DNA of 64,000 nt from Euryodendron excelsum (Eukaryota; Streptophyta; Magnoliopsida; Ericales; Pentaphylacaceae). This document shows, piece by piece, positions 34,185 to 45,023 of this stretch (position 1 is its first letter; the number at the start of each line of letters is the position of its first letter). The translations under genes were made by a program, and so were the position numbers. The notes beneath the pieces were generated by a model, which saw only the letters and a program-made list of their open reading frames with translations, was not told the origin of the DNA and did no database searches. Location of the stretch: the NCBI GenBank assembly GCA_033060915.1, contig CM065385.1:13638501-13702500 (forward strand), read 5' to 3'.

Positions 34185-35065
34185 CTTGAAAAGGTAAGCC
34201 AAGGTAAGTGATGTTGATATACCATCCATGCATCTTAAATAACAGTGAAATAAAACAAACGAATAACACAAAACAAATAAAGGATTTTGAATAACAAATC
34301 AAAAACAAAATTTTCACACATCTTGATTTTCCAACTCCAAATCACGTCTCAATGGTTCTCTGCCTTTTCCCTTCAAAAAGATTTTATTTCTAAAATTTTA
34401 ACCAACTCTTTTCATAATTTCTAAAAATTTCAGCAGAGTCCCGTTTAAAAATGGCCTCTACAATGCCCATGACATCAACACAAAACATGAAATATGCACC
34501 TTTCAACACTACAATCACATGACAATGGCACCTGTGCACACTCTCCAATTTTTCCAAAATTTGCAAAACTCACGTTTTATTTTTCAAATAAATCAATGGT
34601 TTTCAAAAGGCTTCCAAAATTTTTCAAAATCACCTCAAATGTTTTCAAAATATTCCTACATTTTTCCAAATTTCAAAATTCAAAAATTTCGTCAATTTCT
34701 TGAATTTTTTTAATTTTCTCTAATTTTTTAAATATTTTTCTATTTTTCAAAAAATAAAAAATTCACCGAGTTTTCAAAAAATCACAAAACTTCATACGGT
34801 TGTTAAACTCATTTTTTTAAGGCACATTGCACAAAAACATAGCCAAAAAACCTAATACCCATGCTTATAGGAACAACTTTCCTATTCTTGCATAAAACCC
34901 CCTTCGCACATTTACATATAATCACTCAAATTCAATCAAACAACCATAAAAATGCAAAAACAACATCACCAAAGTGTTCAAAACATATCAAAACATCAAT
35001 TTCCACTATTCACATGATTCAAACGAAGTTCTACACATCAAAATCAACAAACTTTGAAAACTCAC
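34185..35065 (-). other. Presumed intron of the antisense gene
   Basis: On the minus strand it opens GTGAGTTTTC at 35065 and ends CCTTTTCAAG at 34185, just before ATG 34184. It is T-rich on that strand. The degraded second copy has CTTTCAG in the same place (10443). The frames within it are low-complexity. Confidence 0.55.
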
Positions 35066-35119
35066 CTTTCGGAAGTTCTCCGGCGAAATCTTCACTTCCG
35101 GCGACTTTTCCGGCGACAT
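35066..35119 (-). other. Possible first coding exon of the antisense gene
   Basis: ATG at 35119 is followed by exactly 18 codons (MSPEKSPEVKISPENFRK) up to the donor-like GTGAGT. These join in frame to the ATG at 34184. This could extend the protein or be untranslated leader; the second copy does not settle it. Confidence 0.35.
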
Positions 35120-35513
35120 AGACTCCCTCCGGCAATCACCCGTGGTCCCCAAGGAGTGCTCCTTCAATGTCCAAGACAGATTCCTCCCAATGCCTCACAA
35201 ATTTGTAAAAAACTCTTCAAATCCCGTGGGTGTTCGAACCAGAAATTTTCTGGTTTTTAACCTTAAGCCTGGCGCCACTAGCAGAGGCGCCAGTGCTTTT
35301 TTACCAAAGGCGCCACTGCTAGTGGTGCTAGTTAAAAATTCTGGGCAGTTTTGCCCTTTTTCCCGCCAAAACTCGTCTTCGGAGGCCTTTTTGGCCCGTT
35401 ATCCGTTTTCGACCCCCGTTGTCGAAAGGTTTTCAATGTCCGTCCCTCCGACTGCCTCGCGGTCAACATGGGACTCTTACTCTTATCGTTTTCTGTCTTT
35501 CACAAGCAAAGAC
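35120..35513. other. 3' internal region with extra GGCGCC palindromes
   Basis: No sense gene. It contains inverted GGCGCCA repeats (about 35268-35335) like those upstream of the LTR TATA boxes. In antisense it would be the promoter and 5' untranslated region of the PMD-type gene. Part of it is matched in reverse at 9078-9180. Confidence 0.5.
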
Positions 35514-35530
35514 AGAAAAAGAGGGGCAGC
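35514..35530 (+). other. Polypurine tract
   Basis: AGAAAAAGAGGGGCAGC sits immediately before the 3' LTR. The same run is found in reverse at 9059 and 10709. Confidence 0.85.
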
Positions 35531-38500
35531 TGTAAGCACCCCATTTTTGACCGCTCGGCAGTCTACACTCCGTCCAGACTTGTTTTCAAGTCATTATGGA
35601 CATATTCCAATCGAAACCAATCCTCTAGCCCAAATTTCGTCTTTCCATCGCTTCGCGGGCCTATCAGGCCCAAATAGAGGCAAAATGACCAAAATGCCCT
35701 TAGGGGCATTGTCCTTTCTTATTCCAATTCCAATCCCTCTCTCGAGACAGTTTATTCCTCGAGACGATCCGAGTAGCAAAACTACTCACAAAACCGTTAG
35801 AGTAGCGGAAGTACTCACCAAACCGTTAGAGTAGCGGAAATACTCACACCGTTAGAGTGGCGAAAATACTCGAAACCCAGGCACGTCTCTTCGAAGACGG
35901 TAAGACCCCTTTCTAATCCTTCTCTCGAGACAGTTTATTCCTCGAGACGGTTCCAATCCAGGCACGTCTCTTCGGAGACGATAAGACCCCTTTCCAATCC
36001 CTCTCTGGAGACAGTTTATTCCTCGAGACGGTCCGGGTAGCAAAACTACTCATAAAACCGTTAGAGTAGCGGAAGTACTCACAGAACCGTTAGAGTAGCG
36101 GAAGTACTCACAGAACCGTTAGAGTAGCGAAAATACTCAATCGTTAGAGTAGCGGAAATACTTACAGAGCCGTTAGAGTAGCGGAAATACTCACAGAGCC
36201 GTTATAGTAGCGGAAATACTCACAGAACCGTTAGAGTAGCGGAAATACTCACAGAACCGTTAGAGTAGCGTAAGTACTCGCAGAGCCGTTACAGTAGCAG
36301 AAGTACTCACAGAACCGTTGGAGTAGCGGAAATACTCACAGAAACCGTTAGAGTAGCAGAAGTACTCACAGAACCGTTAGAGTAGCGGAAATACTCACAA
36401 AACCGTTAGAGTAGCGGAAATACTCACACCGTGAGAGTGGCGAAAACACTCAAAACCCAGGTCAACACCAGTGTCTGTTAGCTCACTTCGGTGAAAAATG
36501 ACCAGACTACCCTTAGGACCCTTTTCGAGACTTTTCGGTCAAGATGACCATTTTGCCCCTAGGCATCTGAATGCCCCGGGAACCACACCGGCTCTGGGTA
36601 TCAAACCGGTAACCTCCCGAGAATACTTTTTATAGTATTCTCAATCTTCCTTTACTTTTTCGGATCATTCCGAATTAGTTCCGGCCAACCCGGTACAAAA
36701 TGACCGTTTTGCCCCTGGAGGGCCGGTCTCCTTCTTCCACCATACCGGCTTTGAGTATCAAACCGGTAATGACCCGAGAATACTTTTTATAGTATTCTCA
36801 ACCTTCCTTTACCTTTTTCGGATCATTCCGAGTTAGTTCCGGCCAACCCGGTACAAAATGACCGTTTTGCCCTTGGAGGGCTAGTCTCCTTCTTCCACCA
36901 TACCGGCTTTGAGTATCAAACCGGTAATGACCCGAGAATACTTTTTATAGTATTCTCAACCTTCCTTTACCTTTCTGGATCATTCCGAGTCAGTTCCAGC
37001 CAACCCGATAAAAATGACCGTTTTGCCCCTGGAGGGCCGGTCTCCTTCTTCAACTACACCGGCTCTGGGTATCAAACCGGTAATGTCCCGAGAACACTTT
37101 TTATAGTATTCTCAACCTTCCTTTACCTTTCCAAATCATTCCGAGTCAGTTCCGACAAACCCGGTACAAAATGACCATTTTGCCCCTGGTGGGCCGGTTT
37201 CCTTTTCCGACCACGCCGGCTCTGGGTATCAAACCGGCAACCTCTGGGAGCGTTCTAAATAATGTTTCCAGAACCCAAGTCTTCTTCTGGGACAGTTTGA
37301 GTCTGTCCCGGCAGTTTTCCGAGCCGGTTGACCGTTTTGCCCCTAAAGGCTCGGTCAACCTTTCCGACACATCTTATCCTCACTTTTCAAGTCAAATACC
37401 TCCAGGACACTATTTTAAGTGTTCCTGCTCCTTTCTGGCCTTCCGGGTCACTCCCGGCTCCTTCAAATCATTTCCGGACTTTCCGGAGTCACTCTTAGTG
37501 AAGCCAGGCTAAAGTTTACATGGTAGTCACTAGTACAGGCGCCCAAATCTAGTCAAAGATACGTTGCTTGCCGACCTTAATTGTTTCCTAAATGGCTGGC
37601 ACCACTAGTAGTGGCGCCAAGCCAAAAAATGGCCTGGTGCCACTGCAACAGGTGCCAGGTTTGTCTTCCCTTTATAAATACAGAGCCTCGTTCAACGTAA
37701 AAAGGGTCTGCAAACTTAACCTAGAAATCACACAATTCGATATACAGAGCTCGAGCACCTCCAAAAACCCTAGTTTCCTTAGGTTTTCCAAACCCTAGCC
37801 TCCTATACACTCATATACTCCTCTATACACTCATACACTAGCCTTCAACCATTCTTTGAAGACTTGAAGAGCTGCCATCAAAAGCTTGAAGACAATCCTT
37901 GAAGGTTGAAGAAGAAGACTGAAGACCGAAGACTGCACGGCGCGTAAAATAAACAAGATACAAGGTAGGCTCCCTCTTTAATTTTTCGTACTTCCCCCCT
38001 CTCTTCTCTCTCCAACCCACTTGGGTTTTCTCTATTTTAATCCCCCATCTCTTTTCCCCCCTTTCTTTGCATGCTTGAAACAAGGAGACTCCCGGTCCAT
38101 GTGTAGGATTAGACTATTGGAGGGTCACCATGTCGGGGGCTTTCTTCTAGTCTAACCAAAGACCACGTGGGTCCGGCCCCCTTGATTATGTGGTGAAGCC
38201 TTAGCCTTGTATGTTCACGACTCCCAAATTGCATTGTGCATATCATAGTCTTGCATCTTCCAAAAACCGTTTTCAAAGTTGTTTTTCAAAACGTTTTTAA
38301 ACTTGTTTTCAAAATTGCATCCAAATCTCTTTTTCAAAAACTTGTTTTCAAAACCACAATTCTAAGGTGATTCTAGCCTTTCCATAGCTACGGTTGCTTT
38401 AGGAAAGTGTTATATTAAAGGTGGCCTTTTGGTCTATATTTTCAAACCTTGTTTTCAAAACCACTTTCTTGAAGTGGTTCTAGTCCTCTTATGGCTAGAA

Positions 38501-41038
38501 TTGTTTTAGGAAAGTGAAATGTTTTTTTTTAACACCTTCTAAACTCTCTCTTTCCAAAAATCTCTTCCTAAAAATCTCTTTTTCAACATACTTCCCTAAA
38601 ACTCTCCTTTTTCAAAATTGTTTTCAAAAACTCCATTCCAAAATCTATTTTTCAAAACTTCCTTTTTCTACTCCTTTCCAAAAACTATTTCTCCCCAAAA
38701 TTCGCTTTCTAAAAACACTTCCTAAATTTACTTTCCTAAAAAACTCTCTCCAACAATCTCCTTCCAAAAATCTTTCTAAAAAACTCTCTTTTCCAAAATT
38801 TTCCTTCTATAAACTCTTCTCTAGGATCTTCCTTCCAAAGTCTATGTTTCCAAAAACACACTTTCCAAAACTCCTTCTCTTTAAAATCTTTTTCCAAAAA
38901 CTCTCTTTCCAAATTCACTTTCCAAAAACTCCTCCCTAGGATTTCCTTCCAAAAACTCGTTTCCAAAAGCGTATTTTCCAAAAATCACTTTCCTTAGAGT
39001 CCAAGTCAAGCCCTAGAGCTGACCATTAGGAAACCCTAATTTTCTTTCCAAAAACATGATTTTCAAACTTTGCCCCAAACCTAGGTTTCCAAAACCTCTA
39101 GTTTTCACATCCAAATTATTCATGTTTCCAAAACCTCTTTTCTACGTCAAAACTATAATTTTCCAAACCTAGGGTTTCTAGAATCCCCCTTTCCAAATCT
39201 TTGTCAAATCCTATCTTCCCTTTAGGAAACCAAATCCAATCCTCCGTTTTTCGAAACAAAATCAAATCTTTTTCTTTTAGAAACTAAATCCAATCCCCTC
39301 TTAATCCCGAACCTTTCCTAATTCAAATCCTTCCTAAACTTTTACTTTCCTAAATCTTAAGTTTCCAAAACTTGAACATAAAAATCTTTCCTAAACTTTA
39401 AAACTCAACTTTCAAATATTTTCTAATTAAACCCTTTCCTAATTTAACCCCCCTTTCCAAATCTTAACTCTCCAAATTCAAGTTTTTAAACTTTTCCTAA
39501 ACTCAAACCTTTCCTAATTTCAAGATTTTCTAAAATCCTAAAACTTTCTAAATCTTAAACTTTCTAAATCTCAAATCTTTCTAAATTCAAAACTTTCTTG
39601 ATTCAAGACTTTCTTAAGTTGAAACTTTCTTAATTCAAAACATTTCTAAATTCAACACTTTCTTATTTCTAAACCTTTCATGAAACAAAACTTTCCTAAT
39701 TTCAAAACTTTCCTAATTTGGGAACTTTCCTAATCTGAAAACCTTTCCTTTTTCGAAAACTTTCTAAACTCGAAACTTTCTAATTTCAAAACTTTTCTAA
39801 AACCTAAAACTTTCCTAAATTCAAAACTTTCTTAATTCAAAACTTTCCTAAAGTTGAAACATTCCAAATTCAAAGCTTTCCTAAGTTGAAACTTTCCTAA
39901 TTTCAAAACTTTCCTAAATCGAACCTTTCCTAATTCAAACATTTCCTAAATCCAATCTTTCCTAATCTCCTAAACCTTCCAAGTCAAGTCAAATCTTTCC
40001 TAAGTCTCTTCTCTTTCCTAAGTCTAGGTTTCCTAAACCTTCATCTTTCTAAAACAAGTCCAAATCTATCTTTTCAAATCAAAATCCAATCTTCTCAATT
40101 TCAATTTTCAATCTCCTCTTCCAATTTCAAATCGAATCCAATTTTCAATTCAATCTCTTTCTTCCAATCCAATCTCTCTCTTCAAATCAATCCCTTTTCA
40201 ATCGGACTCCGGTCCGAACTACGACTGGCCTGATTCCCCCAAAGGGATACATAGGCAACCTCCATAGGTGCGGTCACAATACTTTTCAAACTTTCAATTC
40301 CACCCTCATGGGTGTGGTTTCCAAAATCTTTCTAAATTTCAAATTCCAATCAATTTTCAAATTTCAATTTCAAAATTTCTATTCCTATTTCCAAGTTTTC
40401 AAAGTTTCCAATTTCAATTCCATCTTTTCAGATCTATTTTCAAATCAAAGCAATCTTCTTTTTTTTTAAATCTATTTTTCAATTCTCTCCTATTGCACTT
40501 GTATATCATGCATCATATTTCTCAAACATTATTTTTCAAAGTGAATAGGGTTGAACTATAGTTAATTAAAGACTCTCATAGGTGAATCTAGGGTAGATTG
40601 ACATATAGGTACCGAAAGGGCGGGGTAGGGTGATAGCTTAGTGCGTCTTCCCTACACGTAACCAACCTCCGAACCTAGAATCGCTGATTTCAAAGACCAA
40701 AAGGAGTTATTTTCCTAAAAAGGGCAAAATATTTTTAAAAGGTTGCCAAACAATCCGTTTTCCTAAAAACCCTCTCTTGAGGAGATATTTTCAAAATTGT
40801 TTTTTCAAAAACCCTAAGTGTAGTCTTCGGATTATGCTTAGTTTTTAGGTGATCTAACTCACCTCAATCAAGTTAGGTGGTGACTCCGAATCTTTTTCAA
40901 AAGCCCTTTATTCAAATCAAATTTCAATTCAAACCTAGTCGCACTCATTCTTTTAGGAGGGTGAGTTCTAACGAGAGAGTACAACATTTTTCTCGCTTGG
41001 GTGAGTATTCCTCGAGTGCGAAAAAACTGGGCGCGACA
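35531..41038 (+). mobile_element. 3' LTR of the complete element
   Basis: 5508 bp, starting TGTAAGCACC and ending GCGCGACA, with the same order of parts as the 5' LTR. 81-bp units lie at about 35735-36045, including a perfect CGTCTC-TTCG-GAGACG stem at 35965-35980; the 29-bp array is at 36045-36450 and the 157-bp units at 36455-37270. A TATA-like TTTATAAATA is at 37671-37680, a donor-like site near 37962, and the degenerate body at about 38250-40200. It is 56 bp longer than the 5' LTR, at least partly through repeat-number and small indel differences. Confidence 0.93.
37671..37680 (+). promoter_or_regulatory. TATA box of the 3' LTR
   Basis: TTTATAAATA followed by CAGAGCC. One base differs from the 5' LTR box (CTATAAATA). 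Transcription from here would run into flanking DNA. Confidence 0.65.
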
Positions 41039-41173
41039 ACAGGCCCACGAAGCGATGGAAAGACGGAATTTGGACTTAGAGAATTGGTTTCGATTGGAAT
41101 ATACCTACAATGACTTGAAAACAAGTATGGACGGAGTGTAGACTGCCGAGCGGTCAAAAATGGGGTGCTTACA
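41039..41173 (-). mobile_element. Remaining part of the interrupted minus solo LTR
   Basis: After the ACAGG duplication the sequence reads GCCCACGAAGCGATGG and ends GGGGTGCTTACA at 41173, the reverse of the LTR start. GGCCC follows at 41174-41178 and pairs with 16196-16200. Confidence 0.92.
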
Positions 41174-41591
41174 GGCCCATACTCTCAGGATTCTGTTTCC
41201 CTTCAATGATTCTACCCCATTCGATTTTGTCCCATCCTCATCGGGATGTTATAGCATCTGCACTATTCTTCAGGGATCTTGACATTTTGCTTTGCCATAT
41301 AATATCTTATCCCCACTTTCTATAAGGATGTTGTTTGGGGTTTTTCTTGCCTCACTTGGTTTTCTGTCTTAGATTTCCAAAATGCCACTACGGCTTGAGC
41401 GACAACTCGCAAGCCCTTTACAGAGTGATAAACAACTTGGCCATCAACCTGAGAAGACTTCTTTTAGGAATGTAATGCAGGCTAGGTTTAGGGGTTGTAA
41501 GAAACGAAGGGATATTCAGGCTCAAAGATTTTCTTTTAGTGGGTTGTTTAAACCAAAACTATTTGAGCACACTTTAGAGCGTGAGATTACC
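41174..41591 (-). mobile_element. Older minus element, internal DNA
   Basis: Continues 16200 without loss when the nested insertions are removed, and aligns with 4031-4450. It is non-coding and is interrupted at 41591 by another insertion. Confidence 0.75.
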
Positions 41592-44500
41592 TGTGATATC
41601 CCGAACCTTTATTTATTTAAATTAATGTGAGCTTGTAGTGTTTGCATGGTTTAATGTTAGTTATTACATCATTTGGGTCAAGAATGACCAATAAGAGTTT
41701 ATGTTGTAGTTTAAACCTATGGAGTGAGACACATGGGATTATTCCTATGTGTATCATCTTTATATACACACACACACACTCAAACACACTCACCACTGGT
41801 TGAGATAGAGAAGAGAGGGAGAAGAGGAGAAGAGAAAGAGGAAAGGGAAGATTGAAGGAAGAGGAAGCTTGGAGAGTCTCCACCCAAGCCAAGAGAAGCC
41901 ATTAAAGAACTTGGGCAAGCTTAGAGAAAGGTAAGGTTCCATTTTCTTCTACAATTATATATGTGTGCATCTATCTTGGTGGGTTGTGTTGTTAGGTTGT
42001 TGTGAGTGACTCTTTTGAGTCTTAAATTGGCTAAATCTAGAGTATTGTAAGCCCCATTAAAAGATTTGAGAGTTTGGAATTGAAATCCCTAATTTATGCA
42101 AGTTAGTGCTTGGCTTCCTAAAACCCTAGATCCCTTTGATTAACTTGTTTAAAGTATTTTATTTTGAGTTATTGTGGCCTTCTTGGGTCAATTTTTGGAC
42201 CCTAGAAGCATTGAAAGAGTTTGTGAAAGTTGTGATGAGGTTTGGGTGAGATTTAGGGATTTTCGGGTTTGAAATCTGGGTTTTTAAGTCAGGAGTCGAC
42301 CCTTTCGTCCAGAGAGCTCCTAAATTCGTTTCTTCAGCTCAGGAGTCGACTCTTTTGCCTCTGGAGTCGACCTTTTTGTCCAATTCCCAGTTTCACTTTT
42401 TCAACTCCAACACTATTTAGTAAAACAATTGTAACTTTCTCTAGAAAACTCGGATTGATACACCGTTTGAAGCATTAGAAAGTAGACTCATAGAATTTTG
42501 TACTCATATAAAGTTTGTACTCTAATTCCTTACAAATTGAGAGATATTGAATTTTGAAGTTAACCCAAAATTCTGTCAGTAACATTTTTCTTCCAAAATT
42601 TTAGTCCATTTTCTATGGGACATAACTTCTTTATTCAAATTGTATTTATGACCCACAACCTATCAAATTAAAGGTCTTTAAGCCTATTTTGAAAAGGAAC
42701 TAGCCTAGAGTGTGAACTCATCCTTGAGAAGTGGTGGAGATGCAATGAAGGAGTCGACGTCCCAACTTTCACGCTCAAACCTTAACCTTATGTTCTTGTC
42801 CTACGTTAGGGCTTTGTCTTAGAATTTAGCCTCGCTCTTCTGTTGTACAAATGAGGTGTTGATGAGTCGAGGTTGAGGGACTCGTGTGCTTAGTCTTGGC
42901 TTATGTGTTATTGCTTTGCCTTGGAGTCTCGTATTAATATTTTAATACTTCTATGTGTATTTGTGCAGGAACACCTTGTTTAACATCCCTTCTATCGGAG
43001 AGAGCAGATTAACAATATGCCATAAGTAAGACCTATTACTCTCCAGATGCTTTCAAGTTCAATTACGTTTCATGCATTTCTTTCCATTTATTTCAATGCC
43101 TCAATGATTACATTCAAGTATAAATGTCATGCTTTGGATTTCATACGAGCCTTACCTATGATATGAATTACAACCCACGGACTAGAACGTTCACATAAAG
43201 TAGATGTACTAAGGTACGACTCTAACTGAAGGTTTTTCCATGGCAAAACTTTAATCTAGCTTGATAGTCCTAGATGGGAGACGTGAAATATACCATCGAC
43301 ATGTAAGGTCTTTCATGGCAAGACCCTAAACTAGCAACGATGGTCCTATGGTAGGTGACACGAAATAACCTATAGCCGTATTGGGAGACGTCCCTTGGCT
43401 TAAAAGTCTAGATATGACATTTATGGTTACTATAACTGAGCATAGCTCTTATGATTGACTTAAAAAGCCTATGTGTGACTTTTACGGTTACTATAACTGA
43501 GCCTAGCTCTCATGGTTGGCCTAAAGAGCCTATGCGTGACCTTCATGGTTGCCATGTTGGCCTAAAGAACTTATGCATGACCTTCATGGTTACTATGTTG
43601 GCCTAAAGAGCCTTATGTGTACCATGCGGCAGAGACCAAGCACCTAGGAAAGGGGTGGTCAGGTGCGAGCCAGAGCGGACAATCAGATGTTGGCCTAAAA
43701 AGCCTTATGTGTACCGTGCGGCTGAGACCAAGCGCCCAGAAAGGGGCTAGGCAGATGCGAGCCAGAGTGGACAATCCAATGTTGGCCTAAAGAGCCTTAT
43801 GTGTATCGTGCGGCTGAGACCAAGCGCCAGAAAGGGGGTAGGCAGGTGTGAGCCAGAACAGACAAAATTGTATTGCGTACTTGGATAACTCAAGCGCTCC
43901 CAAGGGAGTAGGCAAAGTGAAGTGTTATCATCGCAATGAGTTTAAAACCGTAAGGTAGGCACATACATGAAATGAAGTGCCAAACCAGGCAATATTGTAC
44001 ATGGTTAAGATCTTAGCCTAAAGAGCCCTATATATATGACCCTTAAGGTTATTAATGTGGAGCCTAGCTCTGGTATAGAAACGTAACACACTTATGCCCT
44101 AGAATGATAAATATGATTTGTTCAAATGCTTCACGGCAAGTTATGTATGTTTCCACCAGTACTTATGATAGTCATGTTATGCCTTATAAAATTGTGTTAT
44201 ACATTATGGCTCACTCCTATGATACTATGTTTGAAATGTTATAGTATTCCAACATGATACTTATGTTATCTACATTTCCAAAGCTATGCTTTATAAGTTA
44301 CTGAGAATGAAATATTTGATGTGTCCTATATTATATGGCGAGCCAAGAGGTACGCTTACAAGATATGATATGTTATGCTCATAAAAAGTTATGTCACGCT
44401 CTAATAGTTCATGCTACAACAAGCCTGCCTCTCTTCGTCAACATTATGTTTTAGAAATGATGAAACGTTTTAATACAAAAGCCTATGCCTAAATGTAAGA

Positions 44501-45023
44501 TTTCACTTATATGTTTCTAAGTGCATGCCACATATACATAAATGTACCTCTACTATCACATACTTTAAATATAAATGTAGTATATGGTATTTTATGCTCA
44601 TGCATTATTGTTATTCACTAAGCATTAGCTTACGTTTTCTAAAAATGTTTTTAGGTGGCTAAACTGGGAGGCCTTGAGGGAGGCCCATTACATGGATATT
44701 TGGATTGCGGCTCGCGGGGCTTATGTTATGTACTGATATAGGGGTTGGACCCTAATGTTTTGTAATATTATAATGTTATAACTATGGTGGCCTTTAATAG
44801 GCCCATCTTGTGGAATGTTTATGATTTGGAGGTTAGGCACAGCTCTGCTATGTATGACACACGTTTTACTTTACGTTTATAAAGTTTTAATTCCACAATT
44901 ATGTATCTTTTAAATGATGAATGCACAGGTGTTCAACCGGGTTATGTGATGCGGCCAGGGTGGCCAAGCTACTGGCCGATCATGCACCCTAAATCCATAT
45001 AGGTCATGTTTCGGGTCTTGACA
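41592..45023 (+). mobile_element. Probable solo LTR of a different family, 3432 bp, TSD TTACC/TTGCC
   Basis: It starts TGTGATATCCCGAA and ends TTTCGGGTCTTGACA, an imperfect inverted repeat with TG..CA ends. It is flanked by TTACC (41587-41591) and TTGCC (45024-45028); copy 1 has TTGCC once at the same place (near 4452). It carries a TATA-like CTTTATATAC (41758-41767), a GA-rich leader, a donor-like GGTAAG (near 41930) and tandem repeats at about 43200-43870. It has no ORF of note. The ends resemble LTRs of other plant Ty3/Gypsy lineages, but I cannot assign the family. Orientation is inferred from the TATA box. Confidence 0.7.
43594..43867. repeat. Three ~92-bp tandem repeats
   Basis: ATGTTGGCCTAAA.AGCC starts at 43594, 43687 and 43779. 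Each unit runs through a GAGACCAAGC block to GAGCCAGA..GGACAA. Shorter related units (GCCTAAAGAGCC..CATGGTTACTATG) precede them from about 43390. Confidence 0.85.

Larger units (their letters stand above)
21396..41038 (+). mobile_element. Complete 19.6-kb Tat/Ogre-like LTR retrotransposon with gag but no pol
   Basis: It begins TGTAAGC, ends GCGCGACA, and is flanked by ACAGG at 21391-21395 and 41039-41043. The LTRs are 5452 and 5508 bp and internal DNA is 8683 bp. The parts in order are PBS, leader, gag, spacer, antisense PMD-type gene and PPT. No DTG/DSG protease, reverse transcriptase, RNase H or integrase motif is visible in any frame of the internal region, so it is not autonomous. The two LTRs match without a difference over a sampled stretch of about 240 bases (24841-25080 against 39011-39250), so the insertion looks recent. 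It lies in an opposite-orientation solo LTR of its own family. Confidence 0.93.

Noticed and set aside
38514..38939. Plus-strand ORF of 141 codons in the 3' LTR
   Set aside because: Product is repetitive Phe/Lys/Leu/Ser from the TTTCCAAAA body; the 5' LTR copy does not keep the same frame.
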